A stretch of 64,000 nt of DNA from Lachnospiraceae bacterium (GCA_026169045.1 JAPFDH010000108.1:1-64000); one strand, 5' to 3'; positions 34,272 through 43,699 are shown, counted from the first letter of the stretch. Notes: a model not told the origin generated them from the sequence alone. A program made the numbers and translations.

Positions 34272-36506
34272 TTGGGGGCGTACCTGTGTTACATGAGTGG
34301 AATTTATGGAATACTCATTGCTGCCACGATACTTGGCAAATTGAAATATGAGATAACTGTAGTGTATATTCTTCTCTTTATTATTTCAAGTATCCTATGG
34401 GGAAGCAGGTATTTGATAAAAGCAAATCGTTGGATAATTTTGGGAATTGTTTCCATTATTGCTGTTGGAACGATATGGGTAGAGAGAGAATTTTTGTGGG
34501 ATTTATGGGAAAAAATAAACCAGGATAAAAATGCCTTGGCTCATATAACGAGAAAACAGGAATCGATATTTACTCTATATTTTATGACATACGGTGCACT
34601 GGCATTGTATGAAGCAACCTTTCATTTTAGAGGTGTATGGATTCGGCTTTTGGGTATTTTGTGTGTGATTGGTGCTCAAATTTATTTGAAACGGGATGTA
34701 CCAATGTATGAAATTGCTTTCTTTCTGTTTTATCAATGTACTGCGGTTTGTATTGGTGTTCCTTATCAAAAAAAGAACAGAAAACAATCCCACAGTTTTG
34801 GAAGAAAAAACGATTTATTTGGTTCCAAAATTCTTATACTCCAGGGTATGGTGTGTATATTATTTTTCATCAGTGCTCTATTGGCTCAAAGTTCTTATCA
34901 GGAAATTCTTTTTGCGGTACCTGTTCATGTAGAAAAGACGGTTTTTCGAATTTTACCCGATTTTTTTGAGAGCAAACCGGAAGAGGGAACAATCAATCGA
35001 GGAAATCTGCAGGAAAAAGAGAGAGAACGATTGAAAGTAACGTTGTCGGAGGTGCCGGGGGATATCTTCTATTTAAAAGGATTTATTGGGGAAGAATATA
35101 CGGGATCCGGATGGAAAGAGGCAAATGATTACGCATTTTATGCAAGCCAGGTGGGAGGAAGTAACGCTTCCGAATCGCAAATCAATAAAATTGCACAGTA
35201 CTATGAGAATTATACTTTTGAGGAATGGAAGCAAATCTTAGATAGATGGGATAATCAAACATTTCGTATTACTGTTGATGAAATAGATGGTGATGGTGAA
35301 TATCGTCCGTATATTTCGAAAAAAATCACGAAAAAAAGAGATGGATACATGTACGATATGTATTCACCGTATTTTGCCCAAAAATTAATGTTGTATGCGG
35401 ATGCCGGTTCATGGGAGGAATCGGGAAAAAGCGGAAACTACTGGGTGTATGCCAAAGATGTGTATACAAGACTGCCAGAAACAGGATTAACTGGACTCCG
35501 TCAGATTTGTGAATTATACCCTGCCCAGACACGGGAAGAAATTACACAACAAATTCAAACAATTCTCTGGGAAAATATTTCTTATACACTGAATCCGGGA
35601 GAGATTCCACCGGGAAAAGATGTGGCAGAGTATGTTTTGTTTGAACGAAAGCAGGGCTACTGTCAGCATTATGCTACCATAGCGACATTAATGTATCGTC
35701 TTTATGGGATACCGGCAAGATATGTATCGGGTTTTCTTGTTTTACCGGATAATTTTGTACAACAGGAGGACGGAACATGGAGTGCGATTTTGAAGGAAAA
35801 TCAATCACATGCATGGGTAGAAATATATATAGATTATATTGGATGGATACCAATTGAAACAACACCCCCAGGCAGTGTTGTAGGAGAGCTATCAGAATCC
35901 CTTGGTTCAGAAAATATGGAGGAACGTACAGAAGCTGTTGAAACAGAATCCCAGGAAGAAGCGACAGAGCCACAGACAGAAGCCGGGACGATACAAAACG
36001 AGGTGGAAGATACGACAACAGAAGTTCAGTTGGAAAATAACAGCTCTTCTGGTAATGGCATAATGGATGCTTCATTCCAAAAATATTTTGGCATTTCGGT
36101 AATAATTATTGTATCTTTAGGAGGGGGGATTGCATTTCTTATATGTGCCGGACATGGCATATCGTGTTACCGCAGATGGCGTATAGAAAAAAATAGTCAA
36201 TCGACTGCTTCCAGATTGCTTCAGCGTATTCTTAAAATGATATGGTTAATGGGAAAGATGAAAGAATATAAGGGAAATGAGGATACATTTTCTTATATGG
36301 TATCAGAATTGATTCCGGATGTTACGCAAGAAGAAGTATTTACCCTGGTGGGATTGGCCATGCAAGAGAACTTTGGAAAATCTTCTGTACAGAAAGAACA
36401 ATTACGGCAGGCATATAAAACATATCAAAAGATTGCAGAATATGTTTACAGAACAATCGGACCATGGAAGCGTATTTATTTTAAATATATAAAAGTATAC
36501 AATTAA
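34272..36506 (+). CDS. Transglutaminase-like membrane protein (TgpA type)
   Basis: This polytopic protein has about five N-terminal membrane helices, a large extracellular part with the transglutaminase core, another helix near residues 605-630 and a cytoplasmic DUF4129-like tail. The catalytic triad is visible as Cys in KQGYCQHYATIATLM, His in NQSHAWVEIYI and Asp in IDYIGWIPIETTPPG. The listed start is TTG 34272, but coding character continues upstream in frame to a CTG at 34170 placed behind GAGGTGG, giving a 34-residue basic N-terminus. The acidic Glu/Thr-rich linker (about residues 540-595) precedes the last membrane helix. Third gene of the MoxR operon. Confidence 0.88.
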   Translation: MGAYLCYMSGIYGILIAATILGKLKYEITVVYILLFIISSILWGSRYLIKANRWIILGIVSIIAVGTIWVEREFLWDLWEKINQDKNALAHITRKQESIFTLYFMTYGALALYEATFHFRGVWIRLLGILCVIGAQIYLKRDVPMYEIAFFLFYQCTAVCIGVPYQKKNRKQSHSFGRKNDLFGSKILILQGMVCILFFISALLAQSSYQEILFAVPVHVEKTVFRILPDFFESKPEEGTINRGNLQEKERERLKVTLSEVPGDIFYLKGFIGEEYTGSGWKEANDYAFYASQVGGSNASESQINKIAQYYENYTFEEWKQILDRWDNQTFRITVDEIDGDGEYRPYISKKITKKRDGYMYDMYSPYFAQKLMLYADAGSWEESGKSGNYWVYAKDVYTRLPETGLTGLRQICELYPAQTREEITQQIQTILWENISYTLNPGEIPPGKDVAEYVLFERKQGYCQHYATIATLMYRLYGIPARYVSGFLVLPDNFVQQEDGTWSAILKENQSHAWVEIYIDYIGWIPIETTPPGSVVGELSESLGSENMEERTEAVETESQEEATEPQTEAGTIQNEVEDTTTEVQLENNSSSGNGIMDASFQKYFGISVIIIVSLGGGIAFLICAGHGISCYRRWRIEKNSQSTASRLLQRILKMIWLMGKMKEYKGNEDTFSYMVSELIPDVTQEEVFTLVGLAMQENFGKSSVQKEQLRQAYKTYQKIAEYVYRTIGPWKRIYFKYIKVYN

Positions 36507-36552
36507 AAACAGATCGTGTTTGAATCCTTCGAGAAAGTATCGGGATTTAAAT

Positions 36553-36592
36553 ATGAAAAATGGTATAGCCAGTCGGCTATACCGTTTTTCAT
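36553..36592. terminator. Bidirectional terminator between converging genes
   Basis: A near-perfect 18-base stem (ATGAAAAATGGTATAGCC with GGCTATACCGTTTTTCAT, loop AGTC) has A-rich and T-rich flanks. It can stop both the transglutaminase operon and mrp. Confidence 0.9.
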
Positions 36593-36612
36593 AAAAGAAT
36601 TGTGTTCGTCCT

Positions 36613-37437
36613 TTATTTTATTTCATTTAGTTCAATTCCCTGAAACCAGTCAGCACAAAATTCTTCGATTTTTCCATCATCACAGGCTTTTGCTAAGTTT
36701 GGATCAATGGGGAGCTTTGCCAGTACCGGTAACTGGTATTGTTTCGCTATGGTATCGATATGGCTTTCACCAAATACAGAAATTTTTTTGTGGCAATCCG
36801 GACATTCCAGATAACTCATATTTTCAATCAGACCAAGGATAGGGATATTCATTTGTTTTGCCATATTTACAGCTTTGGAAACAATCATGGATACCAATTC
36901 CTGAGGAGACGTGACAACAATAATTCCGTCTAAAGGAATGGACTGGTAAATGGTTAATGGGACATCGCCTGTTCCGGGTGGCATATCTACAAACATATAA
37001 TCTACTTCTCCCCAAACCACGTCAGTCCAAAATTGTTTTACCATTCCGGCAAGAATAGGACCTCTCCAGATAACAGGAACTTCTTCGTTTTCTAAAAGAA
37101 GATTAACGGACATAATTTTTGTTCCGTCGGAAGATACTGCAGGATTTAAACCTGCTTCAGAGGCAGTAGCAAGACCATGTACGCCAAATACTTTCGGGAT
37201 GGAAGGTCCGGTAATATCTGCATCCAGTATAGCTGTCTGGTAGCCTTTTCTGCGATACATGACTGCCATCATGGAAGTTACAAGGGATTTTCCGACACCG
37301 CCCTTTCCACTGACGATACCGATTACTTTATGGATGTTGCTAGCCGCATTTGGTTTATCAAACGTTGGCGTAGTTGCTCTGTGATCACATGACTGCCCGC
37401 AGGAAGAGCAGTCATGACTGCAATTTTGTTCACTCAT
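36613..37437 (-). CDS. mrp: Mrp/NBP35-type iron-sulfur cluster carrier ATPase
   Basis: This protein of about 274 residues has the deviant Walker A KGGVGKS, the ligand block DADITGPSIPKVFG and the C-terminal CPDC motif of the cluster-bridging CxxC. The N-terminus adds Cys residues (CSHDCSSCGQSC), as in clostridial and NBP35-like forms. It carries [4Fe-4S] clusters to apo-proteins. ATG 37437 is preferred because of the AGGAGG site; the frame is open further upstream. Confidence 0.93.
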   Translation of the reverse strand: MSEQNCSHDCSSCGQSCDHRATTPTFDKPNAASNIHKVIGIVSGKGGVGKSLVTSMMAVMYRRKGYQTAILDADITGPSIPKVFGVHGLATASEAGLNPAVSSDGTKIMSVNLLLENEEVPVIWRGPILAGMVKQFWTDVVWGEVDYMFVDMPPGTGDVPLTIYQSIPLDGIIVVTSPQELVSMIVSKAVNMAKQMNIPILGLIENMSYLECPDCHKKISVFGESHIDTIAKQYQLPVLAKLPIDPNLAKACDDGKIEEFCADWFQGIELNEIK

Positions 37438-37618
37438 ATGGATTGAACCTCCTGTTTCTATCATTGTCGTCAGAATAAAACATGGAAATGACGACATTGG
37501 TTTTATTATAGTATGGAAAAATTGGATTTGCAAGGTGAAAATACTTTCGAAATAGGCGATGGTATGATATACTTATAGTAATTTAGTTAGGCAGAGAAGA
37601 TAAAAGGAGGAACTTGAT

Positions 37619-38245
37619 ATGTTAGTAAAAGCGATTATGATTCCATTTTCTCAGCTGCAGTGTTTATCGGTAGATGACACATTGGATGCTGCTATTAGAA
37701 AAATTGAGAATAACCGGCTACTGTCCTTGCCGGTAGTGGATGGCAGACAGTTTGTAGGAATACTTTCAAAGCAGTATGTATTTGAGATGTACTTTAAGGA
37801 ATTTTCAGCAATGACAAAAGAAGAATATTTGTTGAAAAAAGTAGAAGAGATGATAAAAACTCCGATTGATCCTATCAGGGAAGATTGTACAATTGAAGAT
37901 GCAGCCGCAATTTTTATTAATTCTAAGATACGTTTTATTCCGATTACGAATGAAAAGGGAGAATTGTTGGGAATAGTGACACAACAGGCAATTTTTAAAG
38001 AGTATCAGAAATTGTTTGGAGAAGGTTATAATCCTTTGACGGTGTATACGTATAATGCAAGAGGTGTATTGGCATCTATCTCGGAAATTATTGCAAAAGA
38101 CAAAGGAAATATTAGAAATATTGTTTTACGTGATACAGACGTAATGGGATTACAGGAAGTGAATATGAGAATTGAGTGCAGCAATTTTGAAAAAATTGTT
38201 CATGATTTGAAGAAGAATGATTTTAATATTCATGTAAACAAATAA
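37619..38245 (+). CDS. CBS-pair protein with C-terminal ACT-like domain
   Basis: This 208-residue protein has two CBS motifs (about 1-60 and 75-130: LSVDDTLDAAIRKIENNRLLSLPVVD and DCTIEDAAAIFINSKIRFIPITNEKGELLGIVTQ). An ACT-like beta-alpha-beta unit follows (VYTYNARGVLASISEIIAKDKGNI...). CBS domains bind adenosine nucleotides, so a regulatory role for an enzyme or channel is likely; the target is unknown. An AAGGAGGAAC site precedes the ATG. Confidence 0.85.
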   Translation: MLVKAIMIPFSQLQCLSVDDTLDAAIRKIENNRLLSLPVVDGRQFVGILSKQYVFEMYFKEFSAMTKEEYLLKKVEEMIKTPIDPIREDCTIEDAAAIFINSKIRFIPITNEKGELLGIVTQQAIFKEYQKLFGEGYNPLTVYTYNARGVLASISEIIAKDKGNIRNIVLRDTDVMGLQEVNMRIECSNFEKIVHDLKKNDFNIHVNK

Positions 38246-38266
38246 TCGCACTGGCTGAAATGTGGG

Positions 38267-38350
38267 CTGTCCGTATTTGAGAGATATGTATTAAAAGGTA
38301 ATAGGACCGATGGAATATGTCTGTTTTGCTTATCTCTTATATACGGACAG
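38267..38350. repeat. Long inverted repeat between converging genes
   Basis: Arms 38267-38286 and 38331-38350 are complementary over 18 of 20 bases (CTGTCCGTAT core), with a 44-base spacer. Position favours a two-way terminator, but the arm length and long loop are unusual; a MITE-like remnant is possible. Confidence 0.7.
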
Positions 38351-38371
38351 AAGAATAATAAAACGAAAAAA

Positions 38372-39703
38372 TTACAGAGAATTTTGATTTTGAGAGACGG
38401 ATTGCCAAATCTGATGTAGAAGTTGGCAGCCGGGAAGAAAATCAGATGTGGGAGAAGAAGAACAGGAAAGAATTAATTCCAGTTCTTCTTTTTTTTCTGA
38501 TAAAACCCCGATGCGCAGTCCATTCTGAAGAGCCAGGTTTTGAAAAGAGCTTCCGGAAAGAGAGCAGGGAAGTGTTAATGCAAGACTGATTCCGGCCGAA
38601 CCGATTCGTATTTTTGCATTTTCTCCAAAAACAGCACGAACCGTTTGGTATAGCTCTTTCAACTTATTGGAATATAAGCGGCGTAACCGTCTGGTCTGGG
38701 ACGCGAGATGTCCATCGCGGATAAATTGACATAAAGCGATCTGTTCCATTTTTGAGGCTGTCTGGTTATAGCGGCTGGCTTCCTGATGATAACGTGTAGC
38801 CAGATCAGGCGGCAGAACCATAAAACTCAAACGGATGGAAGGAAGAAGAAGGCGTGAGAAAGATCCCAAATATACAACCCCCTGTCCTCCGGCTAAACTT
38901 TGCAGAGAGGGCGTGGGCTGCTGCATATAGACAAATTCATTTTCATAGTCATCTTCCAAAATAATACTCCCATGTTGTGCGGCATAATGGATTAGTTCAA
39001 TTCGACGTGATGTCGGCATGATCTCTCCCCATTTTGTCATATGGGCAGGAGAAACATAAATAACATCACTATTTTTATCCCGGTAGTGAATGGTGAATCC
39101 ATGATCTTCAAAAATAGAAATTCCTTGGAGAAAAGAGGGATTTGGAAAAGAAACCGTTTTTCTGCTTGAAAGTAAAGGACATAAAATATGGAGAAGGCTC
39201 TGAATACCGGCTCCGATTACAATATCGTCGGGGGAGCAGAGAACATTTCGACGCTCATGAATATAAGTGCAGAGAACTTCTCTGAGCTCTTGCTCACCTT
39301 GGGGTTCCCCATAACTTAACAGACGTTCATCTTGACGAAGTGCACTTTTGATGTAGCGGCGCCAGATATCAAAATGAAAGCTATCTTTATCGACGCCGGA
39401 AGAAGCAAAATCATAACGAATAACCGGGGTTTCCTTCTTCGCTTTAGGAGGAAGGATAGCTTGCTTTTGGGCAATATCTGTGATGTAATAGCCACTTTGG
39501 GCACGGGAGATAATATATCCATCAGCGGCCAGTAAAAGATACGCAGCTTCAACGGATGTTCGGCTGATCTGCAGTTCTGCAGCACATCTTCTTAGAGAGG
39601 GCATTTTAGAACCAGGCTTTAATTTACCATTGAGTATCAAATTTTTATAATAATGATAAACACGCATATATAAATGCGTATTCTTGTTGGCCAGATCCAG
39701 CAT
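38372..39703 (-). CDS. MocR/PdxR family regulator (GntR HTH fused to aminotransferase fold)
   Basis: This 443-residue regulator has an N-terminal GntR winged HTH (KMPSLRRCAAELQISRTSVEAAYLLLAADGYI) and a type I aminotransferase-like domain. Its position divergent from pdxY suggests a PdxR-type regulator of vitamin B6 salvage. In the usual PLP-lysine motif (SFSK or TFSK) this protein has GSFSRLLLPSIRLSFMVLP, with Arg in place of the Schiff-base Lys. PLP could still bind non-covalently, or the ligand may differ. Confidence 0.9.
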   Translation of the reverse strand: MLDLANKNTHLYMRVYHYYKNLILNGKLKPGSKMPSLRRCAAELQISRTSVEAAYLLLAADGYIISRAQSGYYITDIAQKQAILPPKAKKETPVIRYDFASSGVDKDSFHFDIWRRYIKSALRQDERLLSYGEPQGEQELREVLCTYIHERRNVLCSPDDIVIGAGIQSLLHILCPLLSSRKTVSFPNPSFLQGISIFEDHGFTIHYRDKNSDVIYVSPAHMTKWGEIMPTSRRIELIHYAAQHGSIILEDDYENEFVYMQQPTPSLQSLAGGQGVVYLGSFSRLLLPSIRLSFMVLPPDLATRYHQEASRYNQTASKMEQIALCQFIRDGHLASQTRRLRRLYSNKLKELYQTVRAVFGENAKIRIGSAGISLALTLPCSLSGSSFQNLALQNGLRIGVLSEKKEELELILSCSSSPTSDFLPGCQLLHQIWQSVSQNQNSL

Positions 39704-39771
39704 GCTAAAACCTCCATGTTCTGTTAGGATTTTCAGGTTTTTGAGTTATCTTTTAAAACCTTTGATAATAA

Positions 39772-39800
39772 TTGAAATTTACTTGCAATTCGTATATACT
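39772..39800 (+). promoter_or_regulatory. Promoter of pdxY in the divergent gap
   Basis: TTGAAA at 39772-39777 and TATACT at 39795-39800 are spaced by exactly 17 bases, leaving a leader of about 115 nt. The gap from 39704 should also hold the MocR operator. Confidence 0.65.
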
Positions 39801-39923
39801 ATTTGGGTAAAAAATTAATTTCAGATACAGAAATATATTTGAAAATATAAATGGCTTACGTAGCATATTTAGTGGTATTTTAATAAATGCGATATAAAAA
39901 AGCAAGAGATGGAGAAGAAAACA

Positions 39924-40799
39924 GTGAAAAAAATTGCAGTGTTACAGGATCTATCAGGGTTAGGAAGATGCTCATTGACAGCAGCTCTTCCTGTTATATC
40001 TGCCATGGGAGTACAGGCATGTCCTCTGCCAACGGCAATATTAAGCAATCAGACAGGGTATTCCAGCTATTATTGTGATGATTATACGGACAAAATTCAG
40101 TATTTCTCAAGAGAATGGAAGAAAATATCTGTAGAACTGGATGGGATTTATACAGGCTTTTTATCCGGGGAACATCAAGCAGAACAAATTCTAAAATTTG
40201 TAAATGATTTTCGTATGGACTTTACAAAAGTAATTGTAGATCCGGTGATGGGAGATGGAGGAAAGAAATACGCGTTTTTTACACAACATCTTTTAGAACA
40301 AATGAAGATGCTGGTATCAGAAGCAGATATGATTACCCCTAATATTACAGAAGCATTGATTCTGACAGGGGATGGTTTGGAGCAATCTTATCAGACACTT
40401 AATCGATTAAGTGTTGAACCGCAGGTATATAAAAAGGAAGTGGAAAGGATTGGAAAAAAATTAAAAGAACAATTTGACCTGGAAGCGATTGCTATAACGG
40501 GAAATCATTATTGTGATCATAGAGGAAAAGAACTGGTGGGAAATCTTCTTCTGCAGGGAGAAGAGATGAATTGGATAGAATCGGAAAAAATAGGGGGAAG
40601 TTATTCCGGGACCGGTGATTTATTTGCATCTGCACTAAGTGCTGGTTTTGTAAAAGGGGAATCACTTTCAAGATGTGCACAAAAAGCGGTGACCATGATT
40701 GGATTTGCAATCCGGGACGCGGTAGAATCGGGGAGCGATCGAAATGAAGGGGTAGAATTTGAAAAATACTTGTCATATTTATGGGAAAAGGGGCAATAA
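39924..40799 (+). CDS. pdxY: Pyridoxal/pyridoxamine kinase
   Basis: This ribokinase-fold enzyme of about 291 residues phosphorylates vitamin B6 vitamers. It shows the N-terminal LQDLSGLGRCSLT, substrate-side SNQTGYSSY, VIVDPVMGDGGKKY, TPNITEA and the anion-hole GGSYSGTGDLFASAL with the catalytic Asp. GTG 39924 has GGAG nine bases upstream; ATG 39909 is in frame but has no ribosome site. Its divergence from a MocR regulator supports a B6 role. Confidence 0.88.
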   Translation: MKKIAVLQDLSGLGRCSLTAALPVISAMGVQACPLPTAILSNQTGYSSYYCDDYTDKIQYFSREWKKISVELDGIYTGFLSGEHQAEQILKFVNDFRMDFTKVIVDPVMGDGGKKYAFFTQHLLEQMKMLVSEADMITPNITEALILTGDGLEQSYQTLNRLSVEPQVYKKEVERIGKKLKEQFDLEAIAITGNHYCDHRGKELVGNLLLQGEEMNWIESEKIGGSYSGTGDLFASALSAGFVKGESLSRCAQKAVTMIGFAIRDAVESGSDRNEGVEFEKYLSYLWEKGQ

Positions 40800-40847
40800 A
40801 AGCTCCTTTTGTATATTTAAGAAGAAAATGAAGTGACGGTGAAACAT

Positions 40848-41753
40848 ATGACATTGCAACAATTAAAATATATTGTGACGGTTGCTGAAATGGGAACCTT
40901 CAGCGAAGCAGCTAAGACATTATTTCTTTCCCAGCCAAGCCTTACAAAGTCCATTAAGGAATTGGAAAAAGAAATGGGTATTGTTATTTTTCAGCGAACC
41001 AACCGAGGCGTATCTGTTTCAAAAGACGGAGAAATTTTTTTGGGATATGCGAGACAAGTATTGGAACAGGCTGCATTATTGGAAGAAAAGTATAAACTCC
41101 ATGCCGGTGGAAAACAGGAATTTTGTGTGTCCACACAGCACTATTCGTTTGCTGTTAATGCTTTTGTGGATTTGATAAAAGAATGTGGCGGAGAAGAATA
41201 TGACTTTAGTTTGCGGGAAACAAAAACGTTTGCCATCATTGATGATGTTTCCAGAATGAAAAGTGAAATCGGAATTCTGTACTATAATGAATTCAATCGA
41301 ATGGTGATCGAAAAACTGTTGAAAGCAAATGATCTTAAATTTACAGAATTATTTACCGCAAAACCCCATATATTTGTGAGCTCAGGAAATCCTCTGGCAA
41401 AAAAAGAGGCGGTTACCATGGATGACTTAAAACCATATCCGTATCTTTCTTACGAACAGGGGGAACATAATTCATTTTATTTTTCTGAAGAAATTTTCAG
41501 TACTGCGGTACGCGCAAAAAATATCCGTGTCATGGATCGGGCTACCCTTTTCAATCTGCTTATCGGTTTGAACGGTTATACGGTTTGCAGTGGTGTAATT
41601 GATAAAGAACTTAACGGAGATAATATTGTTGCGATTCCTCTAAAGGCTGAGGGGGAAATGCATATCGGTGTAATTACACATCATAAGGCAGTATTGAGCA
41701 GGCTGGGAAGGTATTATATTAATGCGTTAAAAAAATATGTGTCATATAACTGA
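40848..41753 (+). CDS. LysR family transcriptional regulator
   Basis: This protein of about 301 residues has the classic N-terminal HTH MTLQQLKYIVTVAEMGTFSEAAKTLFLSQPSLTKSIKELEKEMG and a two-lobed effector domain. It ends just before a terminator and the MetE-like gene, which may be its target. A weak site precedes ATG 40848; GTG 40833 is an alternative. Confidence 0.92.
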   Translation: MTLQQLKYIVTVAEMGTFSEAAKTLFLSQPSLTKSIKELEKEMGIVIFQRTNRGVSVSKDGEIFLGYARQVLEQAALLEEKYKLHAGGKQEFCVSTQHYSFAVNAFVDLIKECGGEEYDFSLRETKTFAIIDDVSRMKSEIGILYYNEFNRMVIEKLLKANDLKFTELFTAKPHIFVSSGNPLAKKEAVTMDDLKPYPYLSYEQGEHNSFYFSEEIFSTAVRAKNIRVMDRATLFNLLIGLNGYTVCSGVIDKELNGDNIVAIPLKAEGEMHIGVITHHKAVLSRLGRYYINALKKYVSYN

Positions 41754-41758
41754 ACAAA

Positions 41759-41800
41759 ATCACTTTGTTATAGAAAAAAGTTATAGCAAAGTGATATTTT
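41759..41800 (+). terminator. Terminator after the LysR gene
   Basis: Stem ATCACTTTG-TTATA paired with TTATAG-CAAAGTGAT (41759-41795), followed by T-rich sequence. Confidence 0.8.
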
Positions 41801-41872
41801 TATATATTATACAATGAAACTATTTTATGATGTAATTATGGTGCAACATCAAATGAAAGTGAGGAGCGAATC

Positions 41873-42985
41873 ATGAAAAAAGAAAATGCACCATTTAAAT
41901 ATGATTTTGTCGGGAGTTTTTTAAGACCTGTTAATCTAAAAAAGGCAAGAGCAGACTATGCCAAAGGAAATATAACGAAAGAAGATCTGATAAAGATAGA
42001 AAATGAAGAAATTGAAAAGCTGATTTCCGAGCAAAAAGCAGCCGGTTACCATGTAATAACCGATGGGGAATTTAGACGTAGCTATTGGCATCTTGATTTT
42101 ATGTGGGGATTCAATGGAATTGAGCATATTGAGCTTGATCATGGATACTTTTTCCATGGAGAGGAAACGACACACGGATCGATTGCCATAAGTGGACGTA
42201 TAAACGGAAAGAATCATCCGTTTGTAGAACATTTTAAATTTGTGAAACAGTTTGAGGACGAAAACACTGTTGCAAGGCAAACAATCCCGGCACCGGCACA
42301 GCTTTATGCAGAACTTTTCCGTGAAAAGAATGGAGAAAATACAAGAAAATATTATCCTGATGATGAAATTCTTATCAAAGATATTGCCGCTGCGTATCGA
42401 ACTGTTATCGCAGATCTTTATCATGTGGGATGCCGCAATATTCAATTGGATGATTGTACATGGGGAATGTTTTGCGATAAAAAATATTGGAGTACCAGAC
42501 AAAATGCTGAAACGGAATTAAAAGAAATAGCAGAAAAGTATTTGTATTTGAACAATCTTGCTCTTGAAGAAAAGCCGGAAGATCTGGTAATCACTACGCA
42601 TGTCTGCCGTGGTAATTACCATTCTACCTGGGCTTCTTCAGGAGGATATGAGCCTATTGCCCGGACATTATTTGGCGGCGAAAATGTGGACGCCTTTTAT
42701 TTGGAATTTGATGATGAGCGTTCCGGAGGGTTTGAACCATTGCGTTTTGTTCCGAAGGATAAAAAGGTTGTTCTCGGATTACTGACCACAAAATCTCCAA
42801 CGCTGGAAGATGAAGAAACCATTATAAAGCGTATTCATGATGCGTCACAATTTGTAACTCTTGATAATCTTTGCTTAAGTCCACAATGTGGTTTTGCTTC
42901 TTGTGAAATCGGAAATAAGTTATCCGAAGAAGAGCAGTGGGCAAAATTAGAACATGTTAAGCGGATTGCAAAGCAGGTTTGGTAA
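41873..42985 (+). CDS. MetE C-terminal-like (cobalamin-independent methionine synthase family) protein
   Basis: This 370-residue TIM-barrel protein corresponds to the C-terminal catalytic half of MetE. Zinc ligands are visible as His and Cys in THVCRGNYHS, a Glu near FYLEFDDER and Cys in SPQCGFASCEIG. The N-terminal half that binds methyl-folate in MetE is absent, as in YxjG/YxjH-type proteins, which may use other methyl donors or act on selenomethionine-like thiols. A GAGGAG site precedes the ATG. I see no S-box or T-box in the short leader. Confidence 0.85.
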   Translation: MKKENAPFKYDFVGSFLRPVNLKKARADYAKGNITKEDLIKIENEEIEKLISEQKAAGYHVITDGEFRRSYWHLDFMWGFNGIEHIELDHGYFFHGEETTHGSIAISGRINGKNHPFVEHFKFVKQFEDENTVARQTIPAPAQLYAELFREKNGENTRKYYPDDEILIKDIAAAYRTVIADLYHVGCRNIQLDDCTWGMFCDKKYWSTRQNAETELKEIAEKYLYLNNLALEEKPEDLVITTHVCRGNYHSTWASSGGYEPIARTLFGGENVDAFYLEFDDERSGGFEPLRFVPKDKKVVLGLLTTKSPTLEDEETIIKRIHDASQFVTLDNLCLSPQCGFASCEIGNKLSEEEQWAKLEHVKRIAKQVW

Positions 42986-42990
42986 AAAAA

Positions 42991-43024
42991 TGGGGCGGTT
43001 CCAATATAACCGCCTCATTTTTTT
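42991..43024 (+). terminator. Terminator after the MetE-like gene
   Basis: Stem TGGGGCGGTT/AACCGCCTCA with loop CCAATAT, followed by a run of T. Confidence 0.85.
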
Positions 43025-43122
43025 TGATAACATGGAGTTAGAGAAAAACCGTCAAATTTTTCAATAACTAGAACGGAACATGATTGGCAACAAAGGTTTA
43101 TAATCATGTAACAGATATCTTT

Positions 43123-43653
43123 CTATTGTAAGGAGCGTTTGTCAAAGGCAGGATTGTAAGCGTAGAAGTTTTTAGGGTTTAATCGTTCCTGAACAATTCC
43201 GAGTGCTTCACCAAAACGCTGAAAATGAACAATTTCACGGGCACGAAGAAAGCGAATGGGGTCACATACTTCCGGATCCTTAACAAGACGAAGAATATTG
43301 TCGTAAGTGGTTCTGGCTTTTTGTTCCGCAGCCATATTTTCGGTTAAGTCCGTGATAACATCTCCCTTTGACTGAAATTCACATGCGTTAAAAGGAATGC
43401 CACCTGCTGCTTGTGGCCAAAGAGCAAGAGTATGGTCAACATAGTATTTATCGAAACCGGAAGCTTTGATTTCTTCAGGAGTCAAATCTTTCGTGAGCTG
43501 ATAAACAATGGCGCATATCATTTCCAGGTGGGCTAATTCTTCTGTACCAATATCGGTCAGAAGCGCTGAGCATTCTTTGTAAGGCATAGTATATCTTTGG
43601 GAGAGATAGCGCATGGAAGCAGCGAGCTCACCATCTGGACCGCCGAACACCAA
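43123..43653 (-). CDS. cotJC: Spore coat protein CotJC, 3' part of an interrupted gene
   Basis: This frame holds 171 codons of CotJC from PDGELAASMRYLSQRY to the normal C-terminus, including the manganese-catalase-like motif IGTEELAHLEMI. It is not a complete gene. The N-terminal 31 residues are encoded 3.7 kb away at 47397-47306, and only the codons up to the core CCGCCGAA (43640-43647) belong to the coat protein. The GTG that opens the frame (43653) lies in the inserted element, so translation from here is unlikely to be meaningful. After excision the gene would follow cotJA and cotJB in one operon. The spore coat Mn-catalase family is 190-215 residues long; the rejoined protein has 202. 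Confidence 0.9.
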   Translation of the reverse strand: MVFGGPDGELAASMRYLSQRYTMPYKECSALLTDIGTEELAHLEMICAIVYQLTKDLTPEEIKASGFDKYYVDHTLALWPQAAGGIPFNACEFQSKGDVITDLTENMAAEQKARTTYDNILRLVKDPEVCDPIRFLRAREIVHFQRFGEALGIVQERLNPKNFYAYNPAFDKRSLQ

Positions 43654-43662
43654 AAAGATATA
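43640..43662. repeat. Left attachment site of the cotJC element
   Basis: The 8-bp core CCGCCGAA (43640-43647) is followed by CACCAAAAAGATATA (43648-43662). That 15-bp arm is the exact reverse complement of 47285-47299 at the other end. Confidence 0.9.
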
Positions 43663-43699
43663 TCGTTGAAATACATTGAAATTATACGTCCCCCTAAAA

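Noticed and set aside
41801-41872. S-box (SAM) riboswitch or T-box before the MetE-like gene
   Set aside because: Only about 70 bases separate the terminator from the start; no motif fits.
43123-43653. cotJC as a simple 5'-truncated pseudogene
   Set aside because: The missing N-terminal codons exist intact at 47397-47306, with an identical core at both junctions and an in-frame join.
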